Shown one piece after another: positions 8,619-15,700 of a stretch of 64,000 bases of DNA; position 1 is the stretch's first letter; each line of letters begins with the position of its first letter. The translations under genes were made by a program, and so were the position numbers. The stretch covers positions 1-64,000 of the forward strand of contig VBWB01000019.1 in NCBI GenBank assembly GCA_006218045.1, read 5' to 3'. This DNA comes from Stygiobacter sp. GTDB taxonomy: Bacteria; Pseudomonadota; Alphaproteobacteria; Rhodospirillales; Magnetospirillaceae. Below the pieces are notes generated by a model that was given only the letters and a program-made list of their open reading frames with translations, was not told the origin of the DNA and ran no database searches.

Positions 8619-8743
8619 GGTTCCTGGGCGTGTTGGCGTGGAACGGACGGATCATGCTCTACCAGCTAAGCTACGGCGCCTTGCGGCGTCGGCCGGACTC
8701 GAACCGGCGACACTGATAACCGTCCCACTCCGGCCCAGGAGCC
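8619..8743 (-). ncRNA. Y RNA candidate 2, YrlA-like with tRNA-mimic module (125 nt)
   Basis: The outer stem pairs GGCTCCTGGGC (8733-8743) with GCCCAGGAACC (8619-8629), 10 of 11 positions. The inner Ro-type helix pairs GTGGGACGG (8720-8728) with CCGTTCCAC (8638-8646), nine pairs with one G-U. The 5' strand then reads TTATCA, as in animal and bacterial Y RNAs (GGTTATC), and the 3' box is CCAACACGCCC. The distal end is a circularly permuted tRNA-like module (separate entry). This is the known plan of YrlA RNAs, in which the Y stem binds the Ro protein and the tRNA mimic is the effector-binding end. A tRNA finder could misread this locus. Confidence 0.85.
8656..8708 (-). other. Circularly permuted tRNA-like module inside Y RNA 2
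   Basis: In transcript order there is first a T-arm: stem GCCGG/CCGGC around the seven-base loop TTCGAGT (8692-8708), making a perfect B-box GGTTCGAGTCC. Next comes an acceptor-like stem, CGACGCC with GGCGCCG (8685-8691 and 8674-8680), six of seven paired, capped by a GCAA tetraloop at 8681-8684. Two bases, TA, correspond to tRNA positions 8-9. A D-arm, GCTT-AGCTGGTA-GAGC (8656-8671), completes the fold with its GG loop pair. Relative to a true tRNA the 3' half comes before the 5' half and the anticodon arm is replaced by the Y RNA stem. There is no CCA end. Confidence 0.88.
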
Positions 8744-8755
8744 GGAAAATAATGT

Positions 8756-8860
8756 CCGCCGGGCGTGTTGGCGGTCTTGGCGTGTTGACCACGGTGTTGG
8801 CCGTGGCGACCGGCGCTGTTCCGGTCCAGGAGCGATAACCAAAACCTTCCGGCCCGGCGG
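8756..8860 (-). ncRNA. Y RNA candidate 1 (105 nt)
   Basis: The ends pair perfectly over 9 bp (CCGCCGGGC at 8852-8860 with GCCCGGCGG at 8756-8764). The inner helix is GGTTTTGG (8839-8846) with CCAAGACC (8773-8780), eight pairs with one G-U, followed by TTATCG as in the Y RNA consensus. The 5' box is GGGCCGGAA and the 3' box GCCAACACGCCC, identical to that of Y RNA 2 over 12 bases. The distal part forms two 6-bp hairpins (GACCGG/CCGGTC and CCACGG/CCGTGG) rather than a tRNA mimic. It starts 40 bp downstream of the rtcB stop codon. Confidence 0.75.
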
Positions 8861-8899
8861 CCGTTGCACTCTTCTCTCACCTATTGGTGACAGTTCCGG

Positions 8900-10117
8900 T
8901 CACCCCTTCACGCAGACGACCTGCTTCAGCGTGTGGACGATCTCGACCAGATCGGCTTGGGCGGCCATGACCGCGTCGATGTCCTTGTAGGCGCCGGGCG
9001 TTTCGTCGAGCACGTCGGCATCCTTGCGGCATTCCACACCGGCGGTCGCGGTTGCGTGATCCTCCAGCGTGAACCGCTTCGTGGCGGCATTGCGGCTCAT
9101 GGCGCGTCCAGCCCCGTGCGAGCACGAGCAGAAGCTTTCCGGGTTGCCCTTGCCCCGCACGATGAACGACTTCGCCCCCATGGATCCGGGGATGATGCCG
9201 AGGTCGCCCGCCATCGCCCGCACCGCTCCCTTGCGGGTCAGCAGCACGGTCTGGCCGAAATGCTTCTCGGTATTGACGTAATTGTGGTGGCAGTTCACCG
9301 CCATTTCATCCACGCCGATGTCGGGGAAGAACCGCCCCAGCGCCAGCAGCACCGCGTCCATCATCAGTTGGCGGTTGGTACGGGCGAATCTCTGCGCCCA
9401 CGACACCGCGTGCATGTACTGGGCGAAATGCTCGGTCCCCTCGGGGAAATAGGCGAGGTCGGAATCGGGCAGGCGGATGAAGAACCGTTCCATGTCCTTC
9501 TTCGCCAACTCGACGAACACCGAGCCGATCCGGTTGCCGATGCCGCGCGAGCCCGAATGCAGCATCACCCAAAGGGCGCCGGACTCGTCCAGGCACAGCT
9601 CGATGAAGTGGTTGCCGGTGCCGAGCGTGCCCAGGTGTTCCACGGTCCTGCCGCTGGCCACCTTGGGCTGGGCCTCGCGGATGCGGGCGAAACCGGGCTC
9701 CAGTTCCGCCCAGGCCGCCGCGGCCGCCTCGGGCGGATCGCCCCAGCTGCCTCGGTCGCCGGCACCGCCGTTGTCGGTGCGCCCATGCGGCACCGCCGCC
9801 TCGATGGCGGTGCGGATGGGATGCAGATCGTCCGGCAGGTGCTCGGCCCGCACATTGGTGCGCACCGCTATCATGCCGCAGCCGATATCGACGCCGACCG
9901 CCGCCGGAATGATGGCGCCCTTGGTGGCGATCACGCTGCCCACCGTGGCGCCCATGCCCCAATGGACGTCGGGCATGGCGGCGACATGGTGGAAGACGAA
10001 GGGCAGGCCGGCGACGTTGCCCAACTGCTGCCGGGCCATGTCTTCGACCGGCACGCCGTTGGTCCACGCCTTGATCGGCACGCCGCCCTTGACGGGGATG
10101 TAATCGTAATTCGCCAT
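8900..10117 (-). CDS. rtcB: RNA-splicing ligase RtcB
   Basis: The 405-residue enzyme joins 2',3'-cyclic phosphate (via 3'-phosphate) and 5'-OH RNA ends using GTP and Mn2+. Conserved elements seen are DVHWGMGATVGSV, VGVDIGCGM (metal-binding Asp and Cys), GTGNHFIEL, MLHSGSRGIG, CHHNY (metal His residues), and SCSHGAGRAMSR with the His that becomes guanylylated. The length is typical of the 400-residue bacterial subfamily. The ATG at 10117, giving MANYDYIPVKG, follows GGAGGG by seven bases and is preferred over upstream in-frame codons that run through a hairpin. Neighbours are four Y RNAs and rsr downstream; there is no rtcA cyclase and no archease in the window. Function in repairing cleaved tRNA or rRNA is inferred from the family. 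Confidence 0.95.
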   Translation of the reverse strand: MANYDYIPVKGGVPIKAWTNGVPVEDMARQQLGNVAGLPFVFHHVAAMPDVHWGMGATVGSVIATKGAIIPAAVGVDIGCGMIAVRTNVRAEHLPDDLHPIRTAIEAAVPHGRTDNGGAGDRGSWGDPPEAAAAAWAELEPGFARIREAQPKVASGRTVEHLGTLGTGNHFIELCLDESGALWVMLHSGSRGIGNRIGSVFVELAKKDMERFFIRLPDSDLAYFPEGTEHFAQYMHAVSWAQRFARTNRQLMMDAVLLALGRFFPDIGVDEMAVNCHHNYVNTEKHFGQTVLLTRKGAVRAMAGDLGIIPGSMGAKSFIVRGKGNPESFCSCSHGAGRAMSRNAATKRFTLEDHATATAGVECRKDADVLDETPGAYKDIDAVMAAQADLVEIVHTLKQVVCVKG

Positions 10118-10152
10118 CTCGTTACCCTCCGGCCGCCCGACAAGCGGCCAAT

Positions 10153-10200
10153 AAAAAACCGACGCCCCTCCGAAGGCAAAACCTGCGGAGGGGCGTCGGT
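10153..10200 (-). terminator. Strong terminator/attenuator hairpin in the rtcB leader
   Basis: A perfect 15-bp GC-rich stem (10186-10200 with 10158-10172) around a 13-base loop is followed on the minus strand by six T (10158-10153). It lies about 35 bases before the rtcB ATG. It may end transcription from the two small upstream genes (10443-11153), or act as a conditional attenuator for rtcB. The flanking 10118-10442 stretch (325 bp without a gene) holds this hairpin, a repeated GATTGCACC (at about 10261 and 10229) and several GTGAC/GTCAC half-sites between 10336 and 10446 that could bind a regulator. Confidence 0.8.
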
Positions 10201-10442
10201 TCCAAACCAGCCCTGTATGCGGTGCAATCCGCCTACACGGCTCCCTCCCTGGAGCGGGTGCAATCACCCAGCACGAACATCAGGCACGCGGATAGGACCG
10301 CGGCTTTGATGTTGGCAGGATATGAGCGGAACCGTGTCACAGATGGTCACCCTTCAAGCGAAAGATGTAATTTTGTACAGTGACGGCGAGGCGTGGCGCA
10401 AGCCTGCATCCGGGCCGCGAATGGCAGGGGTGACCGAGTTTG

Positions 10443-10688
10443 TCACGTCGGCCGGTCGTCATCGTCAACGCTGCCAATCCACTCCCCGGGCAGGCACTGA
10501 TCCGGCTGCCAATCGAATGCCTCTTGAGCCGCCCAGAAAGCTTCAATCTCGTCTCTTGGCACGGGAGGGAACCATATCCACTCTCGGTAGCCGTAATCCT
10601 CTTCTACCGGAATGCAGAACTCCTCCCGGCACCGGCGTTTCAGGCTATCGATGCCCATGGGCACCCCGAATTCTAAGTTGGCGACCAT
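10443..10688 (-). CDS. Hypothetical 81-residue acidic protein
   Basis: I do not recognise this small protein. It is rich in Trp, Glu and Asp (for example YGYREWIWFPPVPRDEIEAFW), has two Cys near the middle, and ends in a run of Asp residues. There is no signal peptide or membrane segment. An alternative start is the internal Met at residue 11. It lies 33 bp downstream of another unknown gene and upstream of rtcB on the same strand, so it may belong to the RNA-repair operon, although a terminator-like hairpin separates it from rtcB. A longer frame on the plus strand (10322-10798) overlaps it and looks non-coding. Confidence 0.5.
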   Translation of the reverse strand: MVANLEFGVPMGIDSLKRRCREEFCIPVEEDYGYREWIWFPPVPRDEIEAFWAAQEAFDWQPDQCLPGEWIGSVDDDDRPT

Positions 10689-10721
10689 CTTGGTTGGTGG
10701 GTGTGTCCAAACTGGATACCC

Positions 10722-11153
10722 TTATGGCGAGTGAAGATTTGGTTCCGCCGGAACCTCGGTGTCGATGGTCCGGGTCACTTGCGGATCACGCCAGATAGCT
10801 TCCAGCAGAGGCCATTGCCGCGACCCAAAAGGCGACACCAGCCGGCGGACCGGCAAGGGGATGAGGGAAAAATAGGCGGCAAGGGCGGCGCGCGAGGCGT
10901 ACCAGGCTTCGTCGCGCGGGCCGTCGGGAAGCAGCCATGTTCCGTGGCGCCCCAGGACCGGGCGATCTGGTTCAAAGGGAATCCGGGTATTCTCATCCTC
11001 CAATGAAACGGTCCAGCACCCGAAAGTCTTGTCCCAGCGCCCATAAAGGCGACGCCATCGGTCGCCCTCCTCGATCAGAACATCATCCTCAAGCCGCCAG
11101 ATTGCGGCGTGCGGGGCATCTGTGGTCGCCATGGGCATGGGGGGGGCGTTCAT
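10722..11153 (-). CDS. Hypothetical 143-residue protein divergent from WYL regulator
   Basis: The family is unknown to me. The protein has a beta-rich N-terminal half (IWRLEDDVLIEEGDRWRRLY, then WDKTFGCWTVSL) that looks like a small barrel or sheet, and a C-terminal half with WLLPDGPRDEAWYASRAAL. No signal peptide is present. It is the first gene leftward from the intergenic palindrome shared with the WYL regulator, so it is probably controlled by it. Position suggests a role with RtcB and Rsr, but nothing in the sequence defines an activity. Confidence 0.6.
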   Translation of the reverse strand: MNAPPMPMATTDAPHAAIWRLEDDVLIEEGDRWRRLYGRWDKTFGCWTVSLEDENTRIPFEPDRPVLGRHGTWLLPDGPRDEAWYASRAALAAYFSLIPLPVRRLVSPFGSRQWPLLEAIWRDPQVTRTIDTEVPAEPNLHSP

Positions 11154-11187
11154 GTGGTCACCTTAACGCCCAGGGGTGACAGAATAG

Positions 11188-11242
11188 GACACGTTTTGTT
11201 CCGGTTGATGATCCGACCTTCATCCCATCATCAACACGTGTC
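11188..11242. promoter_or_regulatory. Nested palindrome between divergent genes, candidate WYL operator
   Basis: GACACG (11188-11193) mirrors CGTGTC (11237-11242), and inside it GTTGATGAT (11204-11212) mirrors ATCATCAAC (11227-11235), perfect over nine bases. The element fills the 125-bp gap between the unknown gene (start 11153) and the WYL gene (start 11279). It may be a two-part operator, or a hairpin in the WYL leader. Confidence 0.5.
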
Positions 11243-11278
11243 AGAATTGGCTCTGTTCGATGGAGAAAGGGGGACGGC

Positions 11279-12265
11279 GTGCGCTACGAGAAGGCCGACA
11301 ATCTGCTTCAACTGGCGCTGGAGATGCAGGCGGCGCGCGGCGGGCTGTCGCTGAAGGACATCGAGGAGAAATTCGGCGTCGGCCGACGCACAGCCATGCG
11401 CATGCGTGACGCGGTGCTGCGGAACTTCCCCCAATGCGAGGAGGTCGAGACCGACGAGCGCATCAAGCGCTGGCGCATACCGTCGGGCACGCTCGACCGC
11501 CTGATCAACTTCACCGCCGACGAACTGGCGGCCTTGGAGAGTGCCATCCGTCTGTTCGACCGCGATAATCGCGAGGGCGAGGCCGCCAGCCTGTCCGACC
11601 TGTCCGGCAAGCTCCGCGCCCTATTGAAGCCGGATGTCGCCCGCAAGGTCGAACCCGATCTGGAGGCGCTGCTGGAGGCCGAAGGGCTGGCCATGCGTCC
11701 GGGGCCGCGTCCCCGGATCAAGGTGCTGGTGGTCGAGGATCTGCGCGAGGCGATCAAGGCCTGTCGCAAGGTCCGCATCCGCTACCGCAACCGCCGCACC
11801 AGGAAGACCAACGAACGGCTGGTCCATCCCTATGGCTTCCTGCACGGCCATCGCAATTATCTGGTCGGCTGGCACGAGAACCCCAAGGCCAACGCCATCG
11901 CGCTGTTCAGCCTGCCCAATATCGAGTCCGTCGAGATTTTGTCCGACACCTTCGTGCGCGATCCAGGCTTCGACCTAGCCGCCTTCGCCGCCCGCTCGTT
12001 CGGCTTGTTCCAGGAGGAGCCCTACGACGTGGTCTGGCGCTTCGCCATGGAAGCGGCCGAGGATGCCGCCGACTTCGTCTTCCACCCCAGCCAAAGCCTG
12101 GAACGGCAAGACGATGGGGGACTGATCGTCCGCTTCAAGGCCGGCAGCGACCTGGAAATGGCCTGGCATCTCTACACCTGGGGCGACAAGGTCGAGGTGC
12201 TGGAACCGCCTCGGCTGGCCGAGATGGTCCACGGGCAAAGGACCGCGTGGCCGGCATTGCCGTGA
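11279..12265 (+). CDS. WYL-domain transcriptional regulator
   Basis: The 328-residue protein has an N-terminal winged helix-turn-helix (about residues 1-75, with GLSLKDIEEKFGVGRRTAMR), a helical linker, and a WYL domain (about 145-230) with the variant core NYLVGWHENPKANAIALFSL. A C-terminal extension (about 240-328, the WCX region) follows. WYL domains bind nucleic acid or nucleotide ligands and often govern genes for DNA or RNA damage and defence. The GTG start is chosen for its AAAGGGGGA ribosome site. The gene diverges from the unknown gene/rtcB/Y RNA/rsr group across a nested palindrome and probably regulates it, in the place where RtcR controls rtcBA in enterobacteria. That link is inferred from position. 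Confidence 0.88.
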   Translation: MRYEKADNLLQLALEMQAARGGLSLKDIEEKFGVGRRTAMRMRDAVLRNFPQCEEVETDERIKRWRIPSGTLDRLINFTADELAALESAIRLFDRDNREGEAASLSDLSGKLRALLKPDVARKVEPDLEALLEAEGLAMRPGPRPRIKVLVVEDLREAIKACRKVRIRYRNRRTRKTNERLVHPYGFLHGHRNYLVGWHENPKANAIALFSLPNIESVEILSDTFVRDPGFDLAAFAARSFGLFQEEPYDVVWRFAMEAAEDAADFVFHPSQSLERQDDGGLIVRFKAGSDLEMAWHLYTWGDKVEVLEPPRLAEMVHGQRTAWPALP

Positions 12266-12283
12266 GGGGCTGGAACCCAACGG

Positions 12284-12433
12284 CTATTCATCCTTTTCGC
12301 ATGCATCATGATCAAGCCACAGCAGCAGCAAGGTGGCCGCCAGTCCCGGTGAGGAGCGCACAAGGTCGCTTGCGCTCGACAGGAGCGCCAAGGCGAAGAT
12401 GGCTATGAACGCAAGAGCGGCGGCAAGCAGCAC
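12284..12433 (-). other. Hydrophobic reading-frame remnant
   Basis: The minus strand encodes WVLLAAALAFIAIFALALL followed by SSASDLVRSSPG and a second hydrophobic stretch ending DACEKDE, like one or two membrane helices. Its upstream end runs into an IS3 transposase scar, so it may be the C-terminal end of a small membrane protein cut by the insertion. No start codon or ribosome site belongs to it clearly. The rest of 12266-12734 holds only the transposase scar. Confidence 0.25.
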
Positions 12434-12435
12434 CC

Positions 12436-12700
12436 ACTGGTGTAGTATCGTTGCTCGGCCTCGGCGGGTGGGATGTTTCCGATGGGTTTGAGCAGGCGTC
12501 CGTGGTTGAACCCGGCGACCCATTCGAGGGTGGCGAATTCCACGGCCTCGAAGCTGCGCCTGGGACCTTTGCGATGGATCAGTTCAGCCTTGTGGAGGCC
12601 ATTGGTGGTTTCGGCGAGGGCGTCGTCGCAAGAGTCGCCGACACTTCCGACCGATGGCTGGTAATCCTCGTGCGTGTGGGCGCCCTGTTGGGAAAGGGTG
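12436..12700 (-). pseudogene. IS3-family transposase OrfB, C-terminal remnant
   Basis: The minus-strand frame carries SVGSVGDSCDDALAETTNGL, then EFATLEWVAGFNHGRLL and IGNIPPAEAEQRYY, the last part of the rve integrase core of IS3-family OrfB proteins. The usual sequence has GDSYDNALAE with the catalytic Glu, and that Glu is kept here. The N-terminal two thirds and OrfA are absent, so it is a dead fragment. It lies just beyond the stop of the large chemotaxis-like fusion gene. Confidence 0.8.
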
Positions 12701-12734
12701 TGGGCGGGTAAAAGCCTGGGACATGACGTCAATC

Positions 12735-15700
12735 TTAGGTTGCGGCCAGCGCCAACCGGGCCAGGGCCGGCAGCGATTTGCTGCCGGTTTTGCGCATGAT
12801 GGCGGCGCGGTGGTTTTCGACGGTGCGCTGGCTGATGCCCAGGTCGGCGGCGATGTTCTTGCTGGGATGGCCGGCCAGGACCATGTCCATGATCTGGCGC
12901 TGGCGCGAGGTCAATCCGGCCACCTGGCGGGCGGCGTCCTGGTGCCAGGCCAAGGCCTTGGTGGCATCGCGCGATTGTTCCAGGGCGCGCCATACGCTCA
13001 TCAACAATTCGTCACGCCCGACCGGTTTCTCGATGAAGTCGGTGGCCCCCGCCCTCATGGCCTGGACCGCCATGGGCACGTCGCCGTTGCCGGTGATCAT
13101 GATGGAAGGCAGAGTGTGGCCGCACTCGAGCAGCCGATGCAGCAACTCCAATCCGCTCATGCCAGGCAATGAGGCGTCGATCAACAGGCAGGCTTCGCCG
13201 CCGGGGCGATAGGCCGCCAGGAAGTCCTCGCTCGAGGCGAAATCGGCGACGCTCAGCCCCGCTTCCTCCAACACCGCCCGCAACGCTTCGCGGATATGCC
13301 GATCGTCGTCGACGACATGGATCAGCGGCTTGCCCGCAGGCATTGCGGTCATTCCCGCCGGGACCAGAGCGATGGCGCGGGGGAGAAGGCGGTCCAGCGC
13401 CTGCCGCAATTCCTTGATCTTCACCGGCTTATTGAGCTGGGCACAGTCGCCAAGAGCGATGTCGCGGGCAGCCTTGGTCGAGATGTCGCCGGTCAGGATC
13501 AGGGCCGGGATCGGGCGGCGCAGCCGTGCCCGTGCCTGGGTGGTGAAGGCAAGCCCATCCATGCCGCCGGGCAGATTGTAATCGGACAGGATCAAGTCGG
13601 GGGATTGCGGCTCGGCGGCCAGCAATTCCAGCGCCGCCATCCCGTCGGCGGCGCTCACCGTCCGGTGGCCGATTTCGGTCAGCACGTCGTTCAGCAATTG
13701 CCGTAGTTCCGGATCATCCTCGACCACGAGGATCAGGCCTGTGCGAGGAACACCGTCGGACGGGCGGTGGCCGCCGTCGATGGGGCGAGCGGCGGCCACC
13801 GTGTTCGACGGCATGGCGATCTCGATGGCGAACATCGAGCCCATCCCCAATCGCGACCGCACCTCGACGCGGTGGCCCAGCAAAGCCCCCAGACGCTGGA
13901 CGATGGACAGGCCCAATCCCAGGCCGCGGCTGCGTTCGCGGGCGGAATTGTCGAGCTGATGGTATTCGTTGAACACCGCCTCCAATTCGCCGGCTGGGAT
14001 ACCGATGCCGGTATCCCAGACCTCGAGGCGCAGCAGGCCGCGCCGACGGCGGCAGCCCAGCAGGATGGTGCCCGACCGGGTATATTTCAAGGCGTTGGAC
14101 AGCAGGTTGCGCAGCATCTGTTCCAACAGGCGCGGGTCGCTGTCGATGGACAGGCCGCAGGGGACCACGCGCAGGGCCAGGTTTTGCGCCTGGGCCTGAT
14201 AGACGAATTCCTCGCCTAAGCGTTCCAGCACCTGGTTGATGGGAAAGCGTTCCACGTCGGGACAGACGGTGCCGGCATCGATATGGTTGATGTCGAGCAA
14301 GGTGTTGAGCATGCCGGCCATGGCGCCCAGGGTCTCGTCGAGGCGGGAAACCAGTTTGTGAGCCTTTTCCCCTTCGACCGCCCGGGCCAGCAATGCCTGC
14401 AACAAGGTCAGGGTTTGCAACGGCTGGCGCAGGTCATGGCTGGCGGCGGCGAGAAAGCGTGATTTCGCCACATTGGCCGCTTGCGCCTTTCGCTCCGCTG
14501 CTTCCAGCGCGTCGGCGATGTGCCGGCGTTCGGTGGTGTCGGTAAAGGTGATGACGACGCCCTCGACGCCGTCATCGGGGGTTTGGTAGGGCAAGACCCG
14601 GCGGATGAACCATGCGCCGTTTTCCGCCTTGATCTCGCGTTCGATCGGGGTGGGATGGCGCAATACGGCTTGGGCGTCGTCCAGCAATTCGGCATCGGCT
14701 GCCAATGAGCGGAGATCGGCCAGCGGTCGACCGATATCGCCGGGGATAACGCGGAACAAGGCGGCGGTGGCCGGGGTGAAAAACCGGATATTCAGCCCGC
14801 TATCAAGAAACAACGTCGCCACGTCGGTGCTGCGCAGGATGTTTTCCAGATCGTTGGCCGTGGTGCGCTGGCGTTCCAGGGTTTCCTGAAGCTGGCTGTT
14901 CAGTGCGGTCAACTCTTCGTTCAGCGACTGCAACTCCTCTTTCGAGGTCAGCAATTCCTCGGTGGTGGACTGGTATTCCTCGTTGACCGACAAAGCCTCT
15001 TCATTGACCGCCTTTTGCTCCTCGCTCAGGGCTTCCAGGCTGTGGATGGCATCCTCAAGCTCGCCGCGGGTGGTCGCCAGCTCTCGCTCCAACGCGGCGA
15101 CTTCGGGGGCGTGGTGGGATGTTTCCGCCGGTTTGCCGCAATGCACGTGCGTCGCTTCGTCCTCGGACCGATCGACGAAACACACCAGCAGCAGGTTTTC
15201 ACCATCGCTGGCGATGGGCTGAAGGTGAATGTCGAAACTGACCGGCTTGCCGTCTTTGCTGATGCGACCGCCGGCGGTGATGATCCGGGTCTTGTCCTGG
15301 CCGGCCCGCTGGATGGCCGCATACAGTTTGACGCGCAGGTCGGATCGCGCCATGGCCAGCACGTCGTGGGAGGGGGGGCCCGGGGCCACCCGCAGATAAC
15401 GGTCCACCGGCCCGAGGGAATAAAGGCATTCGTTGCCGCTGTTGATCAGTACCGCCGCCGGGGCATAGGTGTCCATCACCAGCCGCCGGCACAACTCGGC
15501 CAAGCCGGCTTGGCGCGACGGCATCACCCCCGCTCCCGGGCTTGACGATGCCCGGGTGCCGTCGGCGCTACCGACGACAAAGCCGAATTCCCCCAACCGG
15601 CGGCTGCCGATATGGCGGTAAAGCCGTTCCGGTTTCGAGACCACCTCGAAGCGGTCGTCGGCGCTGCCAACATTTTCAGAACAGCCCAACACCAAGATGC

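Noticed and set aside
8656-8708. True tRNA gene
   Set aside because: T-arm precedes D-arm, the acceptor stem is closed by a GCAA loop, and there is no anticodon arm or CCA end. It fits a YrlA-type mimic instead.
10140-10330. Fifth Y RNA upstream of rtcB
   Set aside because: The hairpin is a simple perfect stem with a T-run. It lacks the GGGCCGGA box and the two-helix plan of the other four.
10118-10440. Sigma54 promoter for rtcB
   Set aside because: I looked for GG-N10-GC spacing on the minus strand and found no acceptable match, and no RtcR-like activator is present.
10322-10798. 158-codon plus-strand frame near rtcB
   Set aside because: Overlaps two better-supported minus-strand genes and has no recognisable features.
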